64,000 nt of DNA. Origin: an uncultured Chlamydiae bacterium. Its GTDB lineage: Bacteria; Chlamydiota; Chlamydiia; Chlamydiales; Rhabdochlamydiaceae. Position numbers and translations under genes: made by a program. Of this stretch, positions 1-7,176 are shown piece by piece (position 1 is the stretch's first letter; each line of letters starts with the position of its first letter). Where the stretch lies: the NCBI GenBank assembly GCA_903824495.1, contig CAIJXB010000065.1, forward strand, positions 62,001-126,000, read 5' to 3'. The notes beneath the pieces are model-generated. The model saw only the letters and a program-made list of their open reading frames with translations, searched no databases and was not told the origin of the DNA.

Positions 1-312
1 GCCTCTTAAGTAGTAAAGTTTCGCTTTGCGTACTTTACCCATCTTGAGAACTTCAATCTTTGAAACTCTAGGGCTGTGTAGCAAAAATACACGCTCCATT
101 CCTGAACCGTAGGAAACTCTATATAAAGATACAGTCGTAGAAAGACCGCTTCCTTTACGAGCTATCACTGTTCCTGTAAATACTTGGAGTCTTTCCTTGT
201 CACCCTCGATAATACGAGTATGAACGGAAATGGTGTCCCCTACATTGAAAGCGGGAAGATCTGCCTTGAGATGTTCCTTTTCAATAGACTGAATCAATTG
301 ATTCTGTTGCAT
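1..312 (-). CDS. rplS: 50S ribosomal protein L19 (C-terminus cut by window edge)
   Basis: The first 104 codons read on the minus strand from an ATG at 312 and run off the window. The product begins [15 protein letters not shown] and contains the L19 core ([52 protein letters not shown] split here for reading). L19 is usually about 115-120 residues, so only the last few residues are missing. It sits 21 bases downstream of trmD and is the last visible gene of the minus-strand translation operon. L19 lies at the 30S-50S interface of the ribosome. The identification is secure from the conserved core and from the trmD-rplS order that is common to most bacteria. Confidence 0.96.
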   Translation of the reverse strand, partial: MQQNQLIQSIEKEHLKADLPAFNVGDTISVHTRIIEGDKERLQVFTGTVIARKGSGLSTTVSLYRVSYGSGMERVFLLHSPRVSKIEVLKMGKVRKAKLYYLRG

Positions 313-333
313 GTTGTCTCCTTTTTAATTCTC

Positions 334-1011
334 TCACGAGTCGCTGACGATTAGATCAGGACGAACCCTTTTTGTTTTTTGTAACGCTTGGACTTTTTTC
401 CACCTGCGGATCTCTTCATGGTGACCGCTCGATAATACAGGAGGAACTAAAGATCCTTCAAAATCCTGCGGCTTTGTGTACTGAGGGCCTTCAAATAGTC
501 CATCTTGGAATGAGTCTTGTAGAGGAGCTTCTTCATTTCCAATCACTCCCGGAATAAACCGAGAAACAGCATCTACAAGTACAATCGAAGATAGACACCC
601 ATTGGTTAAGACATAGTCTCCAATGCTGATCTCCTCATCAACTTCCTTCTCTAGTACTCTCTCATCAATCCCTTCGTAGTGACCACAGACCAGAATGAGA
701 TGAGTATAAGTAGAAAGTCTCTCACAGATTTTGGAAGAAAGCATTGCACCCTGAGGTGAAAGATGGATCACTCTTGACTCTGGAGTCTTAAGTGATCTGA
801 TCGCCTTGCATAGGGGCTCTGGCATGAGTACCATGCCTGGACCTCCTCCGTAAGGACGATCATCTACTTTTTTATGCTTACCTGTCGCAAAATCCCTAAT
901 ATCCACAAGCTCTATTTCTAAGATCCCTTTCTCTTTTGCTCTTTTGATGATACTTACATCAAAAGGTCCCTTGAAATACTCAGGAAATAAAGAGAGAATA
1001 TGGATCTTCAT
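334..1011 (-). CDS. trmD: tRNA (guanine-37-N1)-methyltransferase TrmD
   Basis: A 225-residue SPOUT methyltransferase that methylates G37 of tRNAs reading CNN codons using S-adenosylmethionine, preventing +1 frameshifting. The sequence shows the family start (MKIHILSLFPEYF), the early DDRPYGGGPGM loop (50-60), GHYEGIDERV (110-119) and the trefoil-knot SAM site SIGDYVLTNG (129-138) followed by the interdomain helix. The usual GDYVLTGGE is GDYVLTNGC here, a small deviation in the knot. The C-terminal tRNA-binding domain is present, so the protein is full length. It lies between rpsP (7 bases upstream) and rplS, the classic rpsP-trmD-rplS arrangement. Confidence 0.97.
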   Translation of the reverse strand: MKIHILSLFPEYFKGPFDVSIIKRAKEKGILEIELVDIRDFATGKHKKVDDRPYGGGPGMVLMPEPLCKAIRSLKTPESRVIHLSPQGAMLSSKICERLSTYTHLILVCGHYEGIDERVLEKEVDEEISIGDYVLTNGCLSSIVLVDAVSRFIPGVIGNEEAPLQDSFQDGLFEGPQYTKPQDFEGSLVPPVLSSGHHEEIRRWKKVQALQKTKRVRPDLIVSDS

Positions 1012-1018
1012 AAGAGCC

Positions 1019-1348
1019 TTATACTTTTGCTTTCGCTTTTTTAGCTCTTTTCTTAGCTATTTTTTTAGCTTGAATTGCTTGCTTTTGCTCTCTGAACACT
1101 TTTAAAACGTTCGGAGCTACTTGTCCAGCGAGGGCTTGTACTTGCTCAGACATTTGAGCGCCTTGGTTTAACCAGTACATCATTCTGTCCGCATCAAGCT
1201 CGCAGTTATTTTCTGTTAGGTAAGGAAGATAAAAACCTAGTTTTTCTACATATTTCCCGTCTCTTCTTGTATGAGCATCAGCTACTACAATACGATACGT
1301 TTGTCTGTTCTTGCTTCCTTGTTGTCTTAAACGAATTCTTAACGCCAT
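1019..1348 (-). CDS. rpsP: 30S ribosomal protein S16
   Basis: A 109-residue S16, starting MALRIRLRQQGSKNRQTYRI and containing the family signature VVADAHTRRDGKYVEKLGFY. The C-terminus (from about residue 90) is an extended, very basic Lys/Ala tail rich in AKK repeats, longer than in many bacteria. The first 10 bases overlap the end of ffh, which implies translational coupling in the ffh-rpsP-trmD-rplS transcript. S16 is an early-binding protein needed for 30S assembly. Identification is secure. Confidence 0.97.
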   Translation of the reverse strand: MALRIRLRQQGSKNRQTYRIVVADAHTRRDGKYVEKLGFYLPYLTENNCELDADRMMYWLNQGAQMSEQVQALAGQVAPNVLKVFREQKQAIQAKKIAKKRAKKAKAKV

Positions 1349-2685
1349 AAAAAATTCTCCTTTTTCCCTGTCTCTTGTTGCTTAGAAAACTGCTTCTTGA
1401 GACTCGGCATATCCTTAAAAAATTGTTTCATTCTCTTAAAACTTTTAATCATGCGGTTCACATCGTCTGTGTCTACTCCGCTTCCCTTTGCGATGCGCCG
1501 TCTGCGGCTCGGAACTAGCTCCACCTTTTCATCTCTTTCAGCAAGAGTCATCGATAAGATCATCGATTCGGTTTTGCGAAATTCCTTCTCATCTATATTC
1601 ATTTCATCTAAAGCAGGCATCCCCGGCAGCATTTTGAGTAGGCTCTTAAAAGATCCCATCTTCTTCATCATGTTCATCTGCTTCAGATAATCATTGTATG
1701 TAAAAGAAGCTTTGAGAAGCTTCTTTTCAAGTTCTTTTCCTTCTTCCTCGGTAAAGTGCTCTTGAGCCTTCCTGACCAAGTTAACAACATCTCCCATCCC
1801 TAGGATGCGGTCTGCCATCGACTTAGGAGTGAATAGCTGTAGATCGTCAATCTTCTCTCCGATCCCCTCAAACTTCAAAGGCTTGCCTGTCACTTCACGG
1901 ATCGAGATTGCAGCTCCAGCTCTAGAGTTACCATCGAGCATTGTCAAAATAGTCCCCGTAATCGAAATGCGTCGATCAAACTCATGAGCCGTTTTCACAG
2001 CATCTTGTCCAGTACTCGCACTCGCTACAAACAAAATCTCTTGAGGATCTAATAGCTTTTTCAGATCTTCTAACTGCAGCATCAACTCTTCATCTAAATG
2101 AAGGCGTCCTGCTGTATCTACAATCAGAAGATCGTATCCTTCTTTCTTTACCTTGTCTAAAGCGGCTAGAGCCACTTTTCTAGGGGAGCTCTCACCTTCT
2201 ATGGAAAGAACATCAACTCCTACTTGGCTTCCTAAACGCTTTAGCTGCTCAACAGCTGCTGGTCTTTGCAGATCACACGCAGCGAGCAAAATCTTCTTCT
2301 TAGGATCTTGTTTAAGCATATAACGAGCAAGTTTTGCAGCGTGCGTCGTTTTACCCGATCCTTGCAATCCGCAGAGCATCAAAACAGACGGAGATTTTTT
2401 AAGGTCTAATAAAACCTCTTCCGTCCCCATGAGCTCTATGAGCTGACTATGAACTACTTCTATAAATTGCTGTCCCGGCGACACAGATTTAAGGACCTTG
2501 TCACCTAAAGCCTTTTCCTTTACTCGCTTAATGAACTGGCTAACCACGGTATAATTCACGTCGGCATCAAGCAAAGCGAGCCTTACTTCTCGGATCGCGT
2601 CAGCTATATTGTCTTCCGTCAGGGTCTTCTTCCCTGTCAAGGAACCAAAAAGCTGCTGAAATTTCTCTGTTAAAGCTCCAAACAT
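1339..2685 (-). CDS. ffh: Signal recognition particle protein Ffh
   Basis: SRP54-type GTPase that binds 4.5S RNA and signal sequences and hands nascent chains to FtsY. I chose the ATG at 2685 (448 residues) over an in-frame TTG at 2697. N-domain is followed by a G-domain with GLQGSGKTT (about 106-114), the CDLQRPAA element and DTAGRLHLDEEL (about 190-201), then an M-domain with the GSFKSLLKMLPGMPAL segment, the RRRRIAKGSG RNA-binding loop and a methionine-rich helix. Two positions are unusual: the guanine-specificity motif TKLD reads TMLD (about 248-251), and the DAMTGQ loop reads SASTGQ. The gene overlaps rpsP by 10 bases. Its receptor gene ftsY is at 16.7 kb. Confidence 0.96.
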   Translation of the reverse strand: MFGALTEKFQQLFGSLTGKKTLTEDNIADAIREVRLALLDADVNYTVVSQFIKRVKEKALGDKVLKSVSPGQQFIEVVHSQLIELMGTEEVLLDLKKSPSVLMLCGLQGSGKTTHAAKLARYMLKQDPKKKILLAACDLQRPAAVEQLKRLGSQVGVDVLSIEGESSPRKVALAALDKVKKEGYDLLIVDTAGRLHLDEELMLQLEDLKKLLDPQEILFVASASTGQDAVKTAHEFDRRISITGTILTMLDGNSRAGAAISIREVTGKPLKFEGIGEKIDDLQLFTPKSMADRILGMGDVVNLVRKAQEHFTEEEGKELEKKLLKASFTYNDYLKQMNMMKKMGSFKSLLKMLPGMPALDEMNIDEKEFRKTESMILSMTLAERDEKVELVPSRRRRIAKGSGVDTDDVNRMIKSFKRMKQFFKDMPSLKKQFSKQQETGKKENFLWR

Positions 2686-2730
2686 GGATGTAACCAATTT
2701 ATAGGTTGCGGTAGAGGATAAACTAGGAAC

Positions 2731-3576
2731 TTATTCTATTTCAAGGAAAAAGAAACGATCCTTCCCTGACCAATCTTGCCTCAGCTCTTTTTTAACCCAA
2801 CAAGGGTTAGAAAATATTTTATTTAACGCCTCCCCCTGAGTCATTCCAATCTCCAAAAACACCTTAGCTTTCGGGTTCAAGTGAGCAGGAAGATCCAAGG
2901 CCAGCCTTTGATAAAACTCAAGGCCAGTCTCTCCTCCTACCAAAGCAAGCTTTGGCTCATATCCTTTCACCGAAACATCCAAGCTCTCATACTCAGGCTC
3001 AGAGATATAAGGAGGGTTGCAGACCACGTAATCGGCTTTTTTGGAAGCAAATGGAGAAAGAAGGTCCCCTTGCAAATAGCTTACGTCAAGGTTGTTTTTT
3101 TCAGCTGTTTTTTTTGAAAGAGAGAGTGCGTCAGGACTTATATCAGATAGCGTAACGGAAAGAGATGGAAATTTCTTTTTTAAACTAAGCCCCATACATC
3201 CAGATCCCGAGCACAAATCGAGCAAAACCTTTCCTTCCACATCTTGCTCCAAAAACTTCGCTACAAAATCGACCAAAATCTCGGTTTCAGGACGAGGAAT
3301 TAAAACATGAGGAGAAATCTCTAGATTTAGGCCATAAAAACTTGCTGTAGATAAAATATATTCTACAGGTTCTCCCAAAGAAGCTTTTTTAATCAAAGAT
3401 CTAAACGCTGAAAGTTCTTTTTCTTCTAAAGGACACTCAAACCGAAGGTATAAATCCATCCGCTTGAGATCAAGAACATGGGAAAGGAGGGTCTCTGCCA
3501 CAAGACGGGACGATGCAATATTTTTTTCTTTTAAATATTGAATCGATAGATTGAGAACTTCTCCAAGAAGCTTCAT
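2731..3576 (-). CDS. prmC: Release-factor glutamine N5-methyltransferase PrmC (HemK)
   Basis: A 281-residue methyltransferase that methylates the glutamine of the GGQ motif of release factors RF1 and RF2. The sequence shows a helical N-terminal substrate-binding domain, [11 protein letters not shown] (typical hinge), the SAM-binding [13 protein letters not shown] loop and the catalytic NPPY motif near residue 187 ([13 protein letters not shown]). Its start codon overlaps the stop of prfA by four bases (ATGA), so enzyme and substrate genes are translationally coupled, as in many bacteria. Full length for the family. Confidence 0.96.
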   Translation of the reverse strand: MKLLGEVLNLSIQYLKEKNIASSRLVAETLLSHVLDLKRMDLYLRFECPLEEKELSAFRSLIKKASLGEPVEYILSTASFYGLNLEISPHVLIPRPETEILVDFVAKFLEQDVEGKVLLDLCSGSGCMGLSLKKKFPSLSVTLSDISPDALSLSKKTAEKNNLDVSYLQGDLLSPFASKKADYVVCNPPYISEPEYESLDVSVKGYEPKLALVGGETGLEFYQRLALDLPAHLNPKAKVFLEIGMTQGEALNKIFSNPCWVKKELRQDWSGKDRFFFLEIE

Positions 3577-4649
3577 GAGTTTTGATCCCCAGAAAGCTTT
3601 TGATTGTGATAATGTTTGACCAAAGCTTCAGTAATATCATCCAAATCCCCATCCATCACTTTATCAAGTTTGTACAAGGTCAAGTCCACTCTATGATCGG
3701 TCAAGCGATTCTGAGAAAAATTATAAGTTCTAATGCGCTCTGAGCGATCTCCACTTCCGACTTGAGAAGATCTGAGCTCTGAAACTTCAAGCTCTGCTTT
3801 GCGCCTCTTTTCTTCTAAGAGCTTTGCAGTAAGAAGCCTCATCGCCTTATCTTTGTTTTTGTGCTGGCTTCTCTCTTCTTGGCAATAGACAGCGGTTCCT
3901 GTCGGAATGTGAGTGATCCTTACAGCAGAATCTGTAGTGTTAACGTGCTGGCCACCTGCTCCTGAAGCCCTATACGTATCGATTTTCAAGTCTCTTTCGT
4001 CGATATCAATCTGTTCTTCTTCATCCGGCTCTAATAGAACGGCAACAGTGATCGCTGAGGTATGAACTCTACCTTGCGCTTCTGTCTTAGGAACTCTTTG
4101 CACTCTATGCGTTCCCGCTTCGTACTGCATAAAACGATATGCGTTAGGACCAGAAAGGAGCATGATGTACTCTTTAAAGCCTCCCATCTCAGAAGGAGTC
4201 GCTGTTAAGAGCTCATATTTCCACCCTTTTTGGTCTGCATAGCATTTATACATACGTACGCAGTCACCAACAAAAAGAGCAGCCTCGTCACCACCTGTAC
4301 CCGCTCTAATCTCAAGGATCAGATTACGACTATCCCTTGGGTCTGGAGGAACAAGCAGGGTTTCTAAGCGTTTGTGCTGCTTCGGAAGTTTTTCTTGAAG
4401 CTGAGCGATTTCCTCTCGGATAATTTGCGAGAATTCAGGATCCGCTTCTTCTCTTAAGAGAAGTTGATTTTCTTCGAGTTGCTTTTGCGTTTCAGACAGG
4501 CAAGTCCACGCCTCCTTGATCTCTGTCAAGTAAGCGTGCTCTTGCGTTAAAAGACGATATTCTTTTTGATCAGAGAGAACATGCGTTTGGCCTAGCAGTT
4601 CTTCCACTTTTTCTAAGCGGGAAAGAAGCCCGCGTACTCTCTCTTCCAT
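3573..4649 (-). CDS. prfA: Peptide chain release factor 1
   Basis: A 358-residue class I release factor that recognises UAA and UAG and triggers peptide release. It shows the helical N-terminal domain, the [15 protein letters not shown] strand, the [18 protein letters not shown] stretch followed by codon-recognition domain sequence, and the universal GGQ loop (SGAGGQHVN) near residue 231 that inserts into the peptidyl-transferase centre. The C-terminal domain ends with the usual [13 protein letters not shown] segment. It lies 8 bases downstream of rpmE and is coupled to prmC, which modifies its GGQ glutamine. I see no frameshift site of the RF2 type. Confidence 0.97.
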   Translation of the reverse strand: MEERVRGLLSRLEKVEELLGQTHVLSDQKEYRLLTQEHAYLTEIKEAWTCLSETQKQLEENQLLLREEADPEFSQIIREEIAQLQEKLPKQHKRLETLLVPPDPRDSRNLILEIRAGTGGDEAALFVGDCVRMYKCYADQKGWKYELLTATPSEMGGFKEYIMLLSGPNAYRFMQYEAGTHRVQRVPKTEAQGRVHTSAITVAVLLEPDEEEQIDIDERDLKIDTYRASGAGGQHVNTTDSAVRITHIPTGTAVYCQEERSQHKNKDKAMRLLTAKLLEEKRRKAELEVSELRSSQVGSGDRSERIRTYNFSQNRLTDHRVDLTLYKLDKVMDGDLDDITEALVKHYHNQKLSGDQNS

Positions 4650-4657
4650 AAATGATT

Positions 4658-4996
4658 TTACTTTTTCTTAGTTGAAGCTTTTTTAGCAGAACCTTTTTTA
4701 CCAGCTTTCTCGTCAACTTCTTCCGCCGCTTCTACTGCTTCTACAGCAGGCTCGTCTTTCTTTTTGTATTTCTTCATAAACTTATCAATACGTCCTTCAG
4801 AGTCAATAAGCTGATTGCTCTTTGTGAAGAACGGATGGGAAGCAGAAGAAACAGAAACGCGGTACACAGGGTATTCTTTACCTTGGTACTCTTTCTTTTC
4901 TTTTGGTTGTAATGTAGACCCACAAACAAATTCAAATCCTGTAGAAGAATCTACAAAAAGAATGTCTTGATAGGGAGGATGCCCTTGCTTTTTCAT
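4658..4996 (-). CDS. rpmE: 50S ribosomal protein L31 with long basic tail
   Basis: A 112-residue L31, type B-like (no zinc CxxC pair is visible near the N-terminus). The core [18 protein letters not shown] and [24 protein letters not shown] is diagnostic. After about residue 78 there is an extra tail that is first acidic ([14 protein letters not shown]) and then ends in Lys/Ala/Ser/Thr repeats. Such extensions are known in chlamydial L31 as far as I recall. A clear AGGAG precedes the ATG at 4996. The gene is followed 8 bases later by prfA, matching the rpmE-prfA-prmC chlamydial order. Confidence 0.93.
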   Translation of the reverse strand: MKKQGHPPYQDILFVDSSTGFEFVCGSTLQPKEKKEYQGKEYPVYRVSVSSASHPFFTKSNQLIDSEGRIDKFMKKYKKKDEPAVEAVEAAEEVDEKAGKKGSAKKASTKKK

Positions 4997-5055
4997 GAAA
5001 AACTCCTAAAATATTCACACGTAATAAAAAACAAACATTAAAGCCGAGAAGCCAA

Positions 5056-5295
5056 TTAAAAACAAGGCCTTTCACAAGCTTCTTCTTTTTTCAAGGCGAG
5101 ATACGCCATCCTTGCCGTTAAAATTCCTTCTAACACTCCTTCCTCATAACGGAAATAGGGGTGATTTTCCAATTCCGGAAAATCATTGGGCTGCAAAAGA
5201 TCATCTTCAGTAAGATAGGGAATCAACGTACGAGCAAAGGCCCCAATTCTTTTCCTTTGCTGATCTGCGAGCTCATCAAACATTACTTCAATCAT
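5056..5295 (-). CDS. Small conserved hypothetical protein next to tadA
   Basis: A 79-residue acidic protein with no signal peptide or membrane segment. It is predicted mostly helical, with LADQQRKRIGAFARTLIPYLTEDD near the start and a C-terminal helix LEGILTARMAYLALKKEE. Its start overlaps the tadA stop by four bases (ATGA), so it is made together with TadA. I recall a short uncharacterised gene in the same position beside yfhC/tadA in Chlamydia genomes, which supports a real conserved gene. I cannot assign a function. Confidence 0.75.
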   Translation of the reverse strand: MIEVMFDELADQQRKRIGAFARTLIPYLTEDDLLQPNDFPELENHPYFRYEEGVLEGILTARMAYLALKKEEACERPCF

Positions 5296-5744
5296 GAATT
5301 TTTCCTTCTTTGCTCAAAAAAAGTTTTCATAAGGACAGCTGATTGTTCTGAGAGGACATTCCTCGCAATCTCAATTTCATGAATCGGATGTTTTATCGTA
5401 AGAAGAGAAACCAAACTACCATCAGCGCCTTGCCTTATATCAGGAGCTCCCCACACAAGTCGATCAATGCGAAAAGAAAACAAAGCTCCGGCGCACATCG
5501 AGCAAGGCTCCAAAGTCGTATAAAGGGTCACCCCCAAAAGACGCCACCGATCAAGCACTGAGGCTGCTTTTTTAAGACAAAGCAGCTCAGCGTGAGCGGA
5601 AGCATCCTTTAAGGACTCCACCTGATTAAAGGCCCTAGCAACGACCTTCCCTTCATATACCGCAACGGCACCAACCGGAACCTCCCCTTGCGCGAAAGCT
5701 TTTTTAGCCTCCTCAAGAGCTTCTAACATAAACAACTCATCCAT
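5292..5744 (-). CDS. tadA: tRNA-specific adenosine deaminase TadA
   Basis: A 150-residue zinc deaminase of the cytidine-deaminase fold that converts the wobble adenosine of tRNA-Arg(ACG) to inosine. The catalytic HAE is at 51-53 (SAHAELLCLKKA) and the zinc-ligand PCSMC motif at 80-84 (TLEPCSMCAGAL). Full length for the bacterial family. The ATG overlaps the stop of the upstream coiled-coil gene (TAATG) and its own stop overlaps the next gene (ATGA), so three genes form a coupled set. The adjacency of tadA to rpsO-pnp matches the order I recall from Chlamydia. Confidence 0.95.
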   Translation of the reverse strand: MDELFMLEALEEAKKAFAQGEVPVGAVAVYEGKVVARAFNQVESLKDASAHAELLCLKKAASVLDRWRLLGVTLYTTLEPCSMCAGALFSFRIDRLVWGAPDIRQGADGSLVSLLTIKHPIHEIEIARNVLSEQSAVLMKTFFEQRRKNS

Positions 5745-6406
5745 TAGACTAAAGACTCTTTCTCTAATCTTTTTTGAAGCTGTCCAATTTGCTTGCGATA
5801 TCCTTCCACTTCCATTTGAGTTTTTTTGATCACACCCTGAAGTCTCTTCTCATATTTCTCTTCCATCTTCAACTTTTCCATCTCAAAAGATTTTTTCAAT
5901 TCTTCTAAGGAAACAGTGTCTTTACCTTCTAAAGAAGAATCTTTACTCGCAGAAAGCTCTTTCAAAGCTCCATTTTTGAGCTCTTCAAAAAGTTTTGCTG
6001 AAAAAACGACAGAATTTAAAACAGAAAATAGGTATACACGAATAAAACCAAATTTAGAGACAGACAAGTCTTTTATTTTCTGCTCAACTTCAGACGAAAG
6101 AGACTCCAAACGATCATAATGCTGATCCACCAAAGAGAGCTGTTCATGAAAGAGTTGAAAGATTTCTCCATTCTTATAGATCCAAGAAGAAGCTAACCAC
6201 TCCCCAGTTTTCTCATCCCCTTCCCCTGCGACCTTTTTATAGAAAAACTGAGCTATATCGCTTATATCCATAGGGTTAAATTCAGCCTGAAGACCTTTCT
6301 TCTTGACGAATTCTTGTTTAATTTCTTTTTTAATCCCGAGGCAAAGCTCCTCTACAAAGGGAGCAAGAGTCTCAAATTTGTTTTTGTAATTCGAATTTAT
6401 CATCAT
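5744..6406 (-). CDS. Hypothetical helical protein with C-terminal coiled coil
   Basis: A 220-residue protein that I do not recognise as a named family. The N-terminal half is helical (FETLAPFVEELCLGIKKEI), there is a weak hydrophobic stretch near 122-140 (FGFIRVYLFSVLNSVVFSAK), and residues about 165-218 form a strongly charged coiled coil with heptad-like leucines ending KQIGQLQKRLEKESLV. No signal peptide is visible. It starts the tadA transcription unit and is divergent from rpsO across a 235-base gap. The position next to tadA and rpsO suggests a conserved chlamydial hypothetical. It could be a structural or secreted protein; nothing in the sequence decides. Confidence 0.7.
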   Translation of the reverse strand: MMINSNYKNKFETLAPFVEELCLGIKKEIKQEFVKKKGLQAEFNPMDISDIAQFFYKKVAGEGDEKTGEWLASSWIYKNGEIFQLFHEQLSLVDQHYDRLESLSSEVEQKIKDLSVSKFGFIRVYLFSVLNSVVFSAKLFEELKNGALKELSASKDSSLEGKDTVSLEELKKSFEMEKLKMEEKYEKRLQGVIKKTQMEVEGYRKQIGQLQKRLEKESLV

Positions 6407-6542
6407 AATGATTCACCTTTAAGGTAGTTTCTGGTAAGATTGTGTGCAGAAGAACTGTACCAGGCAAGCGTTCAAAATGCAAGAAAGCCTCTTCTTGAGC
6501 CAAGTAAAAAAACACTACTCAGAGAGCAATAAAAAGTTTAAG

Positions 6543-6571
6543 TTGATCGCTTTTGCCGTTTAGGTTATACT
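6543..6571 (+). promoter_or_regulatory. Sigma-70-type promoter for rpsO
   Basis: TTGATC at 6543-6548 and TATACT at 6566-6571 are separated by 17 bases, a near-consensus housekeeping promoter. The predicted start near 6578 gives a leader of roughly 60 bases before rpsO, which has a GGGGAG ribosome binding site. It is the only strong promoter match I see in the 235-base gap between the divergent hypothetical gene and rpsO. Confidence 0.6.
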
Positions 6572-6641
6572 TTTCACTATGTTTTATATTTTTTAAGTTT
6601 GTCTACCTTTTTAAAACTCTCAATAACGGGGAGAACATAAT

Positions 6642-6911
6642 ATGTCATTAGATAAGGGTACTAAGGAAGAAATTACAAAAAAATTTCAACTCCACGAGAA
6701 AGATACCGGTTCTGCGGATGTTCAAATTGCTATTCTAACAGAAAGAATAGCAGAACTCACAGAACATTTGAAAGTCGCTCCTAAGGACCACGGCTCAAGG
6801 CTCGCCTTGCTCAAACTAGTCGGACAAAGAAGAAAACTTCTCGACTATTTGAATTCAACAGATACGAAGCGCTATCAAAACCTGATTGTTCGCTTAAATC
6901 TAAGAAAATAA
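6642..6911 (+). CDS. rpsO: 30S ribosomal protein S15
   Basis: An 89-residue S15 with the signature stretches [21 protein letters not shown], written here in parts: [31 protein letters not shown] and [10 protein letters not shown]. It binds 16S rRNA at the central three-way junction and is a primary assembly protein. The gene is followed by a terminator-like hairpin, then by pnp, the same rpsO-pnp linkage as in E. coli and Chlamydia. Full length; start set by GGGGAGAACATAATG. Confidence 0.97.
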   Translation: MSLDKGTKEEITKKFQLHEKDTGSADVQIAILTERIAELTEHLKVAPKDHGSRLALLKLVGQRRKLLDYLNSTDTKRYQNLIVRLNLRK

Positions 6912-6925
6912 TTCGTCTCAAAAAA

Positions 6926-6967
6926 GCCACTTTTCATTGTACAAGTTGCAATTTAAAGTGGTTTTTT
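6926..6967 (+). terminator. Rho-independent terminator after rpsO
   Basis: GCCACTTT at 6926-6933 pairs with AAAGTGG at 6955-6961 and is followed directly by six T residues (6962-6967). The run of A before the stem makes it potentially bidirectional. It lies 14 bases after the rpsO stop codon and would separate rpsO from pnp transcripts. Confidence 0.7.
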
Positions 6968-7043
6968 CGTTTTCTTTTGCTTTTCTATTCAACCCTACGA
7001 TACACTCACAGCCCTAAGAATTCTAAAAAATTCTTAAAGCTAA

Positions 7044-7127
7044 GTCGGTGCTTGATGAAAGGTCCTTTTAGCTAGACAAGGAAAATCTTTTTTTTGTCTA
7101 TCCAAATGGTCAGTTCATCTCACCGGC
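7044..7127 (+). promoter_or_regulatory. Long structured pnp leader hairpin
   Basis: Nested inverted repeats form one long irregular hairpin in the pnp 5' leader. GTCGGTG (7044-7050) pairs with CACCGGC (7121-7127, one G-U), GATGAA (7054-7059) with TTCATC (7114-7119), and TAGACAA (7073-7079) with TTGTCTA (7094-7100) at the tip. A separate 8-bp inverted repeat (TAAGAATT/AATTCTTA) lies at 7015-7036. In E. coli a pnp leader duplex is cut by RNase III and then attacked by PNPase for autoregulation; this placement suggests the same logic, which is inference. Confidence 0.55.
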
Positions 7128-7176
7128 TCTAACGTTATACAACGAAATTACACTACTATTTGTAAGGAGCACCTAC

